A stretch of 32,738 nt of DNA from CAG-390 sp045546615 (lineage in GTDB: Bacteria > Bacillota > Clostridia > Oscillospirales > CAG-272): positions 1-32,738 of the forward strand of contig JAZQDD010000066.1 in assembly GCA_045546615.1 (NCBI GenBank), read 5' to 3'. The notes beneath the pieces were generated by a model. It saw nothing but the letters and a program-made list of their open reading frames with translations, did no database searches and was not told the origin of the DNA. This document shows positions 6,495 to 13,808 of the stretch, in pieces (the stretch's first letter is position 1; each line of letters begins with the position of its first letter). Position numbers and translations under genes: made by a program.

Positions 6495-6857
6495 TTATCT
6501 ATTGAGCCATTCTTTCAGCTTTAAAAACGTCTCATCGCTGATATCGTGCTCGATTCGGCAGGCATCCTCGCGTGCCACCTCAAGGCTTACGCCCATTCGG
6601 CAAAGAGCCTCCGTTATCACGGTATGACGTTCGTATACGCGCGCGGCGACAGCCATTCCCGCGTCCGTCAAACTTATCTCTCCGTCGGGCGCGAACAGCA
6701 CGTAGTCGTTCTGGCGCAGGTGTTTCATAGCCACACTCACGCTCGGTTTGCTTACTCCGAGGTGATTAGCGACGTCGATAGAGCGCACGCGCCCATTTGC
6801 GTTTTTGAGGACGAGTATCGCCTCAAGATAATTTTCGGCAGATTCCTGTATCTTCAT
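6495..6857 (-). CDS. DtxR/MntR-family metal-dependent repressor
   Basis: A 120-residue protein with an N-terminal winged helix (about 5-65; recognition helix 'LGVSKPSVSVAMKHL') and a helical metal-binding/dimerization segment. The length matches short MntR-type members without the SH3-like domain. Likely ligands by alignment from memory with MntR/DtxR: E8, E12, H78, C100, E103, H104. The cysteine at 100 replaces the MntR glutamate, as in DtxR/IdeR, so iron or manganese sensing cannot be decided. RBS GAGGAGG. It is monocistronic, with its own promoter. The mntP/P-type ATPase operon 5.5 kb away is a natural candidate in the metal regulon, but no shared operator was recognised. Confidence 0.88.
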   Translation of the reverse strand: MKIQESAENYLEAILVLKNANGRVRSIDVANHLGVSKPSVSVAMKHLRQNDYVLFAPDGEISLTDAGMAVAARVYERHTVITEALCRMGVSLEVAREDACRIEHDISDETFLKLKEWLNR

Positions 6858-6889
6858 CGTTTGCCTCCTCGGGTGGATTTCCTACATTT

Positions 6890-6918
6890 AGTATATCATA
6901 AAACTTCGATTTTTGCAA
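6890..6918 (-). promoter_or_regulatory. Promoter of the DtxR-family gene
   Basis: On the minus strand TTGCAA (6918-6913) and TATACT (6895-6890), spacing 17 bp, about 30 nt before the ATG. Confidence 0.65.
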
Positions 6919-6973
6919 GTGAAAAGCTTTTTTATTTTTTCGACCTATTGTGAGTGAAAATATGCCCATGCGG

Positions 6974-6982
6974 TGCTATACT
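6974..6982 (+). promoter_or_regulatory. Extended -10 promoter of the carboxypeptidase gene
   Basis: TGCTATACT (6974-6982) is an extended -10 with no good -35. It lies upstream of the AAGGGGGTG ribosome site that serves the ATG at 7004, and argues against the in-frame upstream start at 6950. Confidence 0.5.
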
Positions 6983-7003
6983 TTATCAAAAAGGGGGTGT
7001 GCC

Positions 7004-8077
7004 ATGGATATCAGAGAACAGAGGTTGGATTTTGAAGGGGCGTCTTTGCCGCTTCGCCATGCGGTGATAGCAGCCGCCGGCTTTCTTTGCTCGCTTGCGT
7101 TTTTGTCATTCGCATTTCTGTCTCATTTTTTGGCGGTAAGTCACGCCGTCCCCGAGGTGACATCTCATCTTCCTGCTGTTGTCCTTCCCGAAACTCCGCC
7201 GGATAATTCTGTTGGCATTTCCACCGCGACGCCCGAGACTGGCGCGCCGCCTGTATATTGCCCCGTAAGCACCGATGCAACCGCGAGTCTTGAGGGGAAG
7301 CTCAATTCCGATTTTGCGCTCCTCATGCGTACGAGTGACGGCGTGTCTGTAGCGGAGCTTGATGCTGACGTGAGGATGTACCCTGCATCAATGACGAAAA
7401 TAATGACCCTCATACTCACTTGCGAATACATAGAAAGCGGGGAGGGGAGCTTCGAGGACGAAATAGAGGTCACATGGGACATGATAAAGGGCGTTTATGA
7501 CGGTAACGGCTCAAATATCAGCCTGCAAATAGGCGAGGTCGTAAATATCGAGGACATGATATACGCGACAATGCTCCCGTCCGCGTGTGATGCCTCGGCT
7601 GTGCTTGCGTGGTACGTTGCCGGTGACGAGGAGTCTTTTGCGGTTATGATGACCGAAAAAGCACACGAGATAGGCATGACGGGAACGATGTTCAAAAACT
7701 CATCGGGGCTTTACCACAAGGACCATTACAGTACGGCGCGAGATGTTGCCACTATGCTGAACTACGCCCTGCAGGACGATTTTATGCGCGAGGTGATGCA
7801 GACGGATGAATACACGCTCTCTGCAACTGCCCATCACTCTCGGCGTACCGTGCGCAGTACGCTTGCAAAGATGCTATCGGGCTACTCGGGTGAGGCGGAG
7901 CTTCGCGGCGCACAGATACTCGGCGGTAAAACGGGAACGCTTGACGAGGCGGGGAAATGTCTTGCTTCCTTCGCCATCAGCGATGATGGGGAGACGTACG
8001 TTCTTGTAACCGCAAAAGCATCCGGAAGCCGTACGGCTGTAACGGATGCGTACTACGTCTACTCATGCTACGCATAA
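7004..8077 (+). CDS. D-alanyl-D-alanine carboxypeptidase (S11 family)
   Basis: 357 residues with an N-terminal membrane/signal helix (about 18-45) and a single S11 penicillin-binding domain. Its role is trimming of peptidoglycan stem peptides outside the membrane. Active-site motifs: S129-M-T-K132 (SxxK), and K309-T-G (KTG) in GGKTGT. At the SxN position I read S193-A-C195, where S-G-N is usual. The start at 7004 follows AAGGGGGTG and lies just after an extended -10; the longer frame from 6950 would overlap the promoter. It lacks the usual C-terminal PBP5 beta domain, being short after KTG. It is transcribed alone and closed by a strong terminator. Confidence 0.9.
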   Translation: MDIREQRLDFEGASLPLRHAVIAAAGFLCSLAFLSFAFLSHFLAVSHAVPEVTSHLPAVVLPETPPDNSVGISTATPETGAPPVYCPVSTDATASLEGKLNSDFALLMRTSDGVSVAELDADVRMYPASMTKIMTLILTCEYIESGEGSFEDEIEVTWDMIKGVYDGNGSNISLQIGEVVNIEDMIYATMLPSACDASAVLAWYVAGDEESFAVMMTEKAHEIGMTGTMFKNSSGLYHKDHYSTARDVATMLNYALQDDFMREVMQTDEYTLSATAHHSRRTVRSTLAKMLSGYSGEAELRGAQILGGKTGTLDEAGKCLASFAISDDGETYVLVTAKASGSRTAVTDAYYVYSCYA

Positions 8078-8080
8078 AAA

Positions 8081-8117
8081 TGTGCGAGTCAAATGCCTTT
8101 TGCATTTGACTCGCACA
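8081..8117 (+). terminator. Terminator between carboxypeptidase and cardiolipin synthase genes
   Basis: GTGCGAGTCAAATGC (8082-8096) pairs perfectly with GCATTTGACTCGCAC (8102-8116), loop CTTTT. It lies between convergent genes with A/T-rich tracts on both sides and probably serves both. Confidence 0.85.
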
Positions 8118-8135
8118 CTTTTGCATGATGCATAT

Positions 8136-9671
8136 CTACATAAGAGGTGCGAAAACACGCAGTATTTCTCGTCCTATAGTTCGCAGTATGCCCGATTTGC
8201 AATCTTCTGAAGTTATTTCCCGCGATTTTTCAAGCGTCCTCATAAAGCTATCCTGCGCTTCGCGCACGGCTCGGCTTCCGTAGAGAAGCACGCCGCACTC
8301 AAAGTGCATATAAAGACTCCTGAAATCGAGGTTGGTCGTGCCGATTGTTGCCGCCTCGCCATCACAGATCATCAGCTTTTCGTGCATAAATCCGGGGGTG
8401 TATTCAAACACCCTCACCCCCGCGGAGATAAGGTCGCTGTAATATGAGCGAGTAGTGGCGTGGACAAGACGTTTATCCCATATATGCGGTGTAATTATGC
8501 GCACGTCAACGCCGCTTTTGGCGGAGAGAATGAGCGCTGAAAGCATATTCTCATCGATTATGAGATACGGTGTACATATATATAGCGTGCTCCGCGCGCT
8601 GTTTATGAGCTGGAGATAGATATGCTCGCCAACGTTTTCATTGTCAAGCGGACTGTCGGAGTAGGGAATTACATATCCGTCGTGCGGAGCGCGAAAAACG
8701 GAATCCTGTGTGATAAAACGCCCGAAATCCTCGTTGCTTGCAAGCTTGCCGCCGGCGATTCGCCACATACGCAAAAACATCAGCGACATATTCATAGCCG
8801 CATCACCGTAAAGGCGTATACCCGAGTCCTTCCAATGCCCGTATTTAACTCGCTCGTTGATATATTCGTCCGCGAGATTGATGCCGCCCGTGAATGCCAC
8901 CTTGCCGTCTATGGCACATATCTTTCGGTGGTCGCGGTTGTTTTGCAGAACGGTCAGCAACGGGCGGAAACGGTTGAACACACGGCACTGTATGCCGACA
9001 TTTTCCATACGTTTTACATAATCTCGCGGGAGCAGGATAAAGCAACCGATATCGTCATAGAGCAGGCGTACCGTTACGCCTGACTTTGCCTTGCGGACGA
9101 GAATTTCAAGAATCGTATCCCACATCTTGCCGTGCTCAATGATGAAGTATTCAAGGAAGATATATTTTTGGGCTTTTTCAAGCTCCTCGACAAGCGCGTG
9201 GAAATACTCCTCGCCTATCGGATAGAACTTGGTTTGCGTGCTGTCAAAAACGCTAAACGCGGCTGAACTCTGCAGATAGTTAAGCTGCGGAGCGCGGTGT
9301 GGGTATTCCGCTTCTGCGGCGGCGCGTGCACTCTCGTTTGGCGGAAGTGCGCCTATAGTTTCAGCCTCGTCAATAGCGCGGCGGAATATCCTTGTTGAGG
9401 CTTGCATACTGAACATAAGATAAAACAGACCGCCGAAAATGGGGACGGAAAGGATCAGCAGTACCCACGTCAGCTTATATGCACCCTTTGACGGAGCGGC
9501 TATTATATATAAAACGACGGCAATACTGATGATCTCCAGCGTTATCGAAAAAGCCTGCGAGGTGCGGCTGCCGCTGATAACGGCGTAAACGAGGAAGCTG
9601 AACTGCAAAAGGATTATCAAAGCTACCAATAGCCTGCGGTACAACAGCCGCCTGAACCATTTGCGTTTCAT
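8136..9671 (-). CDS. cls: Cardiolipin synthase (phospholipase D family)
   Basis: 511 residues. Two N-terminal membrane helices (about 14-33 and 42-60, with a third hydrophobic stretch near 68-88) precede two phospholipase D domains. The HKD motifs are H248-x-K250-x4-D255 and H430-x-K432-x4-D437, each followed by the usual glycine- and asparagine-rich turn (GGINL, GTTNLD). It makes cardiolipin from two phosphatidylglycerols at the membrane. Length and layout match bacterial ClsA/Cls. RBS AAAGGAA. It is the third gene after mntP and the P-type ATPase, but a strong hairpin (9697-9723) lies between it and the ATPase. It may therefore be transcribed partly by readthrough or from its own weak promoter. 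Confidence 0.93.
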   Translation of the reverse strand: MKRKWFRRLLYRRLLVALIILLQFSFLVYAVISGSRTSQAFSITLEIISIAVVLYIIAAPSKGAYKLTWVLLILSVPIFGGLFYLMFSMQASTRIFRRAIDEAETIGALPPNESARAAAEAEYPHRAPQLNYLQSSAAFSVFDSTQTKFYPIGEEYFHALVEELEKAQKYIFLEYFIIEHGKMWDTILEILVRKAKSGVTVRLLYDDIGCFILLPRDYVKRMENVGIQCRVFNRFRPLLTVLQNNRDHRKICAIDGKVAFTGGINLADEYINERVKYGHWKDSGIRLYGDAAMNMSLMFLRMWRIAGGKLASNEDFGRFITQDSVFRAPHDGYVIPYSDSPLDNENVGEHIYLQLINSARSTLYICTPYLIIDENMLSALILSAKSGVDVRIITPHIWDKRLVHATTRSYYSDLISAGVRVFEYTPGFMHEKLMICDGEAATIGTTNLDFRSLYMHFECGVLLYGSRAVREAQDSFMRTLEKSREITSEDCKSGILRTIGREILRVFAPLM

Positions 9672-9696
9672 TTGTATTCCTTTCTTTTAATTAATA

Positions 9697-9723
9697 AGGG
9701 GGGCTTGCTTGGCAATCCCCCCT
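9697..9723 (-). terminator. Terminator after the P-type ATPase gene
   Basis: Six G (9698-9703) pair with six C (9717-9722), with an inner TTGC/GCAA stem. On the minus strand it sits 7 nt after the ATPase stop and is followed by TTATTAATT. The T tract is interrupted, so readthrough into cls is likely. Confidence 0.65.
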
Positions 9724-9729
9724 GAAGTC

Positions 9730-12402
9730 TTAATTTTTCTTTAATGATCTCTGAATGAGCTTTACTATCTCTACTACGGGAATAACAGTAAGCGCAAGTC
9801 CGAGAGCGATGAGGTATTCTTTGAGGTCGATAACGGTAAATCCGAACAGGTCTGCAAGCACGGGAATCTCTATAACGGCGGTGGTCAAGAGGAACGCAAG
9901 GACCATTGCGCCGATAAGGAGAAGATTTCTGCCCTTGAGGGCGAATATCGAGCCGCGCTGTGAGCGCATATTCAGCGAGTGGAATATCTCCGCCATTGAC
10001 ATGGTAAGGAATGCCATGGTGATACCGTGGCTTGACTGAACGCCGAATGACCAAGCGGTAACTGCGGGATCCATGAGAGAGCCGATGATGTATGCGGTAA
10101 GGGTGAGGATGGATACCATAACACCCTGATATACAAGGTCAACACCAAGTCCGCCTGCAAAAATGCCTTCGTTGCTCTTTCTGGGAGGCTGCTGCATGAT
10201 GTCGCTCTCGCCGGGTTCAACGCCGAGCGCGAGGGCGGGGAAACAGTCGGTGATAAGGTTGATCCAAAGCAGGTGAGGAGCTTCAAGAATGGTAAAGCCG
10301 ATCATCTGTGCGGTGAATATCGTGATGACCTCACTCATGTTCGAGGAAAGCAGGAACTGGATAGCCTTACGGATATTGCTGTAGATCTTTCTTCCTTCCT
10401 CAACTGCGTATACGATGGTGGCGAAGTTGTCGTCAGCAAGTACCATATCGGCAACATTCTTGGTTACGTCAGTACCTGTGATACCCATGCCGATACCGAT
10501 GTCGGCAGTCTTTATGGAGGGAGCGTCGTTTACGCCGTCGCCTGTCATTGCGGTGATCATGCCCTTCTTTTTCCAAGCGGCAACGATGCGAACCTTATGC
10601 TCGGGCTGAACGCGAGCGTATACGGAGTATTTTTCAATAGCCTTTTCGAAGTCCTCGTCGGAGATCGCATTAAGTTCAGCACCCGTGATAGCTTGAGAAG
10701 CGTCGGTGATGATGCCAAGCTCAAGAGCGATGGCAACTGCGGTGTCCTTGTGGTCACCCGTGATCATAATGGGACGGATGCCTGCGCTGCGGCAGTCCTT
10801 GATAGCCTCAAGAACCTCGGGACGGACGGGGTCGATCATACCGCAAAGACCTGCAAAGGTCAGATCGGTCTCAAGAGCAACGCTGTACTCTGCGGGCTCG
10901 CCATCAAGCTTGCGGTATGCGGCGGCAAGAACGCGGAGCGCCTTGTCAGCCATTGACTTGTTGTGCTTCATAATATCGGCGCGAAGCTCGTCGGTGAGAG
11001 CGACAACGCCGTTTTCGGTGAGGATGGTGGTGCAACGGGCGAGAAGCTCGTCGGGCGCACCCTTGGTGTACTGCATAACGGAGCCGTCAACGCTGTGGAC
11101 GGTCGTCATCATCTTACGAGAGGAGTCGAAGGGAACTTCGCCTATTCTCGGCTGAGCCGCCTTGAGGGTGGGCTTTAAGAATTCGTGCTTCGTTGCGTAG
11201 TTGACAAGAGCGCACTCGGTGGGCTCGCCTACTGCGTTGCCGTCCTCGTCAGGCTCCGCGTCATTACAAAGAGTCATAACGGTTGCAAGGATCGCGCGGT
11301 CTGATGTGTAGTCCTCAACTACCGTCATCTTGTTCTGGGTGAGGGTACCTGTCTTATCGGAGCAGATGACCTGCGTGCATCCTAGGGTTTCAACGGCTGT
11401 GAGCTTACGGATGACGGCGTTTCTCTTGGACATTTTGGTAACGCCGATGGAAAGAACGATGGTAACAACAGCGGCAAGTCCCTCGGGAATAGCGGCAACG
11501 GCAAGGCTGACGGCTACCATGAAGTTCGGGAGAATGTCAGCGGCAAAGCTGATGCTGCCCGTGGAGATGAGACCGCGAACGATGCCTACGCCAAAGATGA
11601 GGGCGGAGATACCGAGAACGAGCCAAGTGAGTACCTTGGAGAGCTGACCGAGCTTGATCTGAAGGGGAGTCTGTTCGTCCTGAACATCGGTAAGAGCTTG
11701 AGCTATTTTACCCATTTCGGTGTTCATACCCGTGCCTACAACAACTGCCTTGGCTCTGCCGTAAACGCAGACCGAGCCCATATAGACCATGTTGGTGCGG
11801 TCACCGAGAGGAACTTCGCCGTTTGCGCCCGCCTCGAGTGCGGCGGCTTGCTTGTCAACGGGAACGGATTCTCCCGTAAGGGGAGCTTCCTCGCATTTGA
11901 GGGAGTTGGATTCGATGATTCTTGCATCTGCGGGAACTGCGTCGCCTGCTTCAAGAACGATGATGTCACCGGGAACAAGCTCTTCGCTCTTTACGACGAT
12001 CTGTACGCCGTCGCGGATAACCTTGCTTGTTGCGGCGGTTATCTCTTGAAGTGCTTCGATAGCTTTTTCAGCCTTGCTTTCCTGAACAACGCCGAGAATA
12101 GCGTTTATCAGAACGACGACGAGGATGATGCATGCATCGGTGGGGAAGAAGCTGTGACCGGCCTGAGTTGCCTCATAATATTCCGTTATTGACGAAATAA
12201 CAGCGGCAACGATCAGGATGATGATCATTGGGTCGGAAAGCTCTTTTAAGAATTTCGCGAAAAGCGAAACCTTTTTGCCTTCCTTTAATTTGTTGTGTCC
12301 GTGCTTTTCGAGTCTTGCGGACGCTTCGGAGGCGGAAAGTCCGTTTTCGGACGATTCCTGCTCTGCGAGAACGTCGCGGACGTCTGAGAGATACTCTTTC
12401 AT
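9730..12402 (-). CDS. SERCA-like P-type cation ATPase (Ca2+ and possibly Mn2+)
   Basis: 890 residues, the full length of a P2A ATPase. Landmarks: TGES at 176-179 (actuator), PEGL at 306-309 in M4, phosphorylated D349 in DKTGT, KGAP at 447-450 (nucleotide site), TGD at 548-550, and GDGVND at 621-626. Ion-site residues resemble SERCA: N and E in 'SSNMSEV' of M5 and 'NLITD' in M6. It pumps a divalent cation out of the cytoplasm. It lies 27 nt downstream of mntP behind a manganese riboswitch. Riboswitches of this class control a P-type ATPase elsewhere (L. lactis YoaB), so Mn2+ export is a reasonable inference on top of the Ca2+-type motifs. RBS AAGGAGA. Confidence 0.93.
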   Translation of the reverse strand: MKEYLSDVRDVLAEQESSENGLSASEASARLEKHGHNKLKEGKKVSLFAKFLKELSDPMIIILIVAAVISSITEYYEATQAGHSFFPTDACIILVVVLINAILGVVQESKAEKAIEALQEITAATSKVIRDGVQIVVKSEELVPGDIIVLEAGDAVPADARIIESNSLKCEEAPLTGESVPVDKQAAALEAGANGEVPLGDRTNMVYMGSVCVYGRAKAVVVGTGMNTEMGKIAQALTDVQDEQTPLQIKLGQLSKVLTWLVLGISALIFGVGIVRGLISTGSISFAADILPNFMVAVSLAVAAIPEGLAAVVTIVLSIGVTKMSKRNAVIRKLTAVETLGCTQVICSDKTGTLTQNKMTVVEDYTSDRAILATVMTLCNDAEPDEDGNAVGEPTECALVNYATKHEFLKPTLKAAQPRIGEVPFDSSRKMMTTVHSVDGSVMQYTKGAPDELLARCTTILTENGVVALTDELRADIMKHNKSMADKALRVLAAAYRKLDGEPAEYSVALETDLTFAGLCGMIDPVRPEVLEAIKDCRSAGIRPIMITGDHKDTAVAIALELGIITDASQAITGAELNAISDEDFEKAIEKYSVYARVQPEHKVRIVAAWKKKGMITAMTGDGVNDAPSIKTADIGIGMGITGTDVTKNVADMVLADDNFATIVYAVEEGRKIYSNIRKAIQFLLSSNMSEVITIFTAQMIGFTILEAPHLLWINLITDCFPALALGVEPGESDIMQQPPRKSNEGIFAGGLGVDLVYQGVMVSILTLTAYIIGSLMDPAVTAWSFGVQSSHGITMAFLTMSMAEIFHSLNMRSQRGSIFALKGRNLLLIGAMVLAFLLTTAVIEIPVLADLFGFTVIDLKEYLIALGLALTVIPVVEIVKLIQRSLKKN

Positions 12403-12429
12403 TGTTTTCTCCTTATATATGTTTTATTT

Positions 12430-13005
12430 TTAACCTATTATGCCAAGCCCCTCGAGCAATATCTTAATGCCCAAGAGAATGAGTATCGAGCCGCCGAGCA
12501 TTTCGGCGCTCTTTTTGAATTTTTTACCGAAAGCGTTGCCGATATACACTCCGATCGCAGAGAGGGTGAGGGTTATTATGCCGATAATTGCTATCTGTGA
12601 AAAGATACCCATTGAGTTTTCGTCCGCCGACATTGAGATGGCGACTCCTACGGCGAGGGCGTCAATGCTCGTGGCGACTGCCATGGGGAGCATAGCCTTG
12701 GGTGAAAAATCGGGAGTGCATTCCTCATCGTCATCCCCTACAGCCTCACGTATCATATTGCCGCCGATAAGCAAAAGAAGCGCGAAAGCTATCCAATGCG
12801 TAACGCTTGATATGAGGTCGGAAAAGCTTGATCCGAGATAGTAACCGATGAGGGGCATAAGTGCCTGAAATCCTCCGAAGTACACTCCGCAGATGAGAGC
12901 GTGCGACGGCTTTAGCTTGCGCACGGACAGTCCCTTGCAGATGGAAACGGCAAATGCGTCCGCTGAAAGCCCGAGGGCGAGGAGCAATACGTCAAATATG
13001 CTCAA
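12430..13005 (-). CDS. mntP: Manganese efflux pump MntP
   Basis: 191 residues, close to the 188 of E. coli MntP, with six predicted membrane helices. The two internal repeats of the family are visible: 'GLSADAFAVS' with D16 and 'ATSIDALAVG' with D115, the acidic residues expected in the transport path. I chose the TTG at 13005. GGAGGT lies 7 nt upstream, the protein then begins exactly like other MntP (SIFDVLLLALGLS), and the open frame further upstream is the riboswitch itself. It exports Mn2+ across the membrane. It is first in an operon with the P-type ATPase and controlled by the manganese riboswitch. Confidence 0.93.
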   Translation of the reverse strand: MSIFDVLLLALGLSADAFAVSICKGLSVRKLKPSHALICGVYFGGFQALMPLIGYYLGSSFSDLISSVTHWIAFALLLLIGGNMIREAVGDDDEECTPDFSPKAMLPMAVATSIDALAVGVAISMSADENSMGIFSQIAIIGIITLTLSAIGVYIGNAFGKKFKKSAEMLGGSILILLGIKILLEGLGIIG

Positions 13006-13009
13006 AATA

Positions 13010-13055
13010 AAAACCTCCGACGTGGAAATTTCCGCGGCAGAGGTGCACGTATACG
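13010..13055 (-). promoter_or_regulatory. Candidate ribosome-site sequestering stem of mntP
   Basis: On the minus strand ACCTC (about 13043-13047) can pair with GAGGT containing the Shine-Dalgarno (about 13012-13017). A GGAAA/TTTCC stem lies inside. No T-tract terminator is seen between aptamer and start, so control at the translation step is the better model. Confidence 0.4.
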
Positions 13056-13074
13056 ACCTATCTGCCAACGGTGC

Positions 13075-13172
13075 GAACAGATAAGTCTTGTCTATTAAGG
13101 TTATGCCATGGGAGATCCCCAGAGTTGTTGGCAAAACCACGCCCGAAGGCGTCGACTACTCCCTTACTCTGC
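13075..13172 (-). ncRNA. Manganese riboswitch (yybP-ykoY type)
   Basis: Read on the minus strand the leader has GGGAGTAG near its 5' end (the family's GGGGAGTAG loop). Then comes a GACGCC-TTCG-GGCGT hairpin, then TTTTGCCAACAACTC (the conserved GCCAACAUACUC-like internal loop), and finally GACAAGACTT closing the element. The mntP gene directly below is the commonest target of this Mn2+-sensing class, which raises confidence despite small departures from the consensus. Confidence 0.83.
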
Positions 13173-13174
13173 CA

Positions 13175-13203
13175 ATTATAACATATTTTATTTTTAAAAT
13201 CAA
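13175..13203 (-). promoter_or_regulatory. Promoter of the riboswitch-mntP operon
   Basis: On the minus strand TTGATT (13203-13198) and TATAAT (13180-13175), spacing 17 bp. The start would be near 13168, at the first bases of the aptamer. Confidence 0.75.
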
Positions 13204-13263
13204 TACATTTTCCCTTTATTTCAAAGAAAATATGTGAAAAATCTTTTAATTTTACGATTTGTA

Positions 13264-13272
13264 TGTTATAAT
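13264..13272 (+). promoter_or_regulatory. Extended -10 promoter of the SLOG gene
   Basis: TGTTATAAT (13264-13272) is a perfect extended -10, 30 nt before the chosen ATG. Confidence 0.6.
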
Positions 13273-13301
13273 ATATAAACAAAGTGAAAGAGGTGGGGCG
13301 T

Positions 13302-13796
13302 ATGGTTGGTGAGAAAATAGAACGCGTATGCTTTACGGGACACAGGGTGATAGGCGGCATTGAGCGCGAGAAGCTCACGCGCCTGCTTGACACCATGCTC
13401 CGAAACCTCATTGTTAATTATGGCGCGCGCACTTTTATCGCGGGCGGCGCTATTGGCTTTGACACCATTGCGGCGCAATGCGTCATAAGGCTGAAAAGAG
13501 AATATCCCAAAATAAGGCTTGAACTTATCTTGCCATGCCCCGAACAGTCCAAACGCTGGCGCGAGGGGGACAAGGCGCTGTACCGCGAGATAATAGAACG
13601 CGCCGATGCCCATAGCTACGTTTCTCCGTATTATTATAATGGCTGTATGCAGGAGCGTAATCGCAGAATGGTGGATTCATCAGAGCTTTGCATGGCTTAT
13701 TGCAGAAAAGGCGCGGTTGGCGGTACGTCATACACCGTTGCCTATGCACAGATAAAGGATATCATGGTTGTAAATCTTGCAGATCTTATTGGATAA
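13302..13796 (+). CDS. SLOG-domain protein (YpsA/DUF1273-like)
   Basis: 164 residues with the Rossmann-like SLOG fold: 'VCFTGHR' on the first strand (about 9-15) and 'IAGGAIGFDTIAA' (about 45-57) as the phosphate-binding glycine loop. 'LELILPCPEQSKRW' (about 73-86) forms the next strand. The family binds nucleotides or ADP-ribose-like ligands; YpsA affects cell division in Bacilli, but the role here is unknown. Start: ATG at 13302 after GAGGTGG; a GTG at 13284 in frame is too close to the -10 box. The CHAP-domain gene begins 12 nt after it, so the two are probably co-transcribed, which hints at an envelope link. Confidence 0.82.
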   Translation: MVGEKIERVCFTGHRVIGGIEREKLTRLLDTMLRNLIVNYGARTFIAGGAIGFDTIAAQCVIRLKREYPKIRLELILPCPEQSKRWREGDKALYREIIERADAHSYVSPYYYNGCMQERNRRMVDSSELCMAYCRKGAVGGTSYTVAYAQIKDIMVVNLADLIG

Positions 13797-13808
13797 GGAG
13801 TTAATTTA

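Noticed and set aside
6950..7003. Longer carboxypeptidase start
   Set aside because: It would overlap the -10 box and has no ribosome site.
13006..13140. Longer mntP start at 13140
   Set aside because: The added residues would be encoded by the riboswitch and do not resemble MntP; ribosome site supports TTG at 13005.
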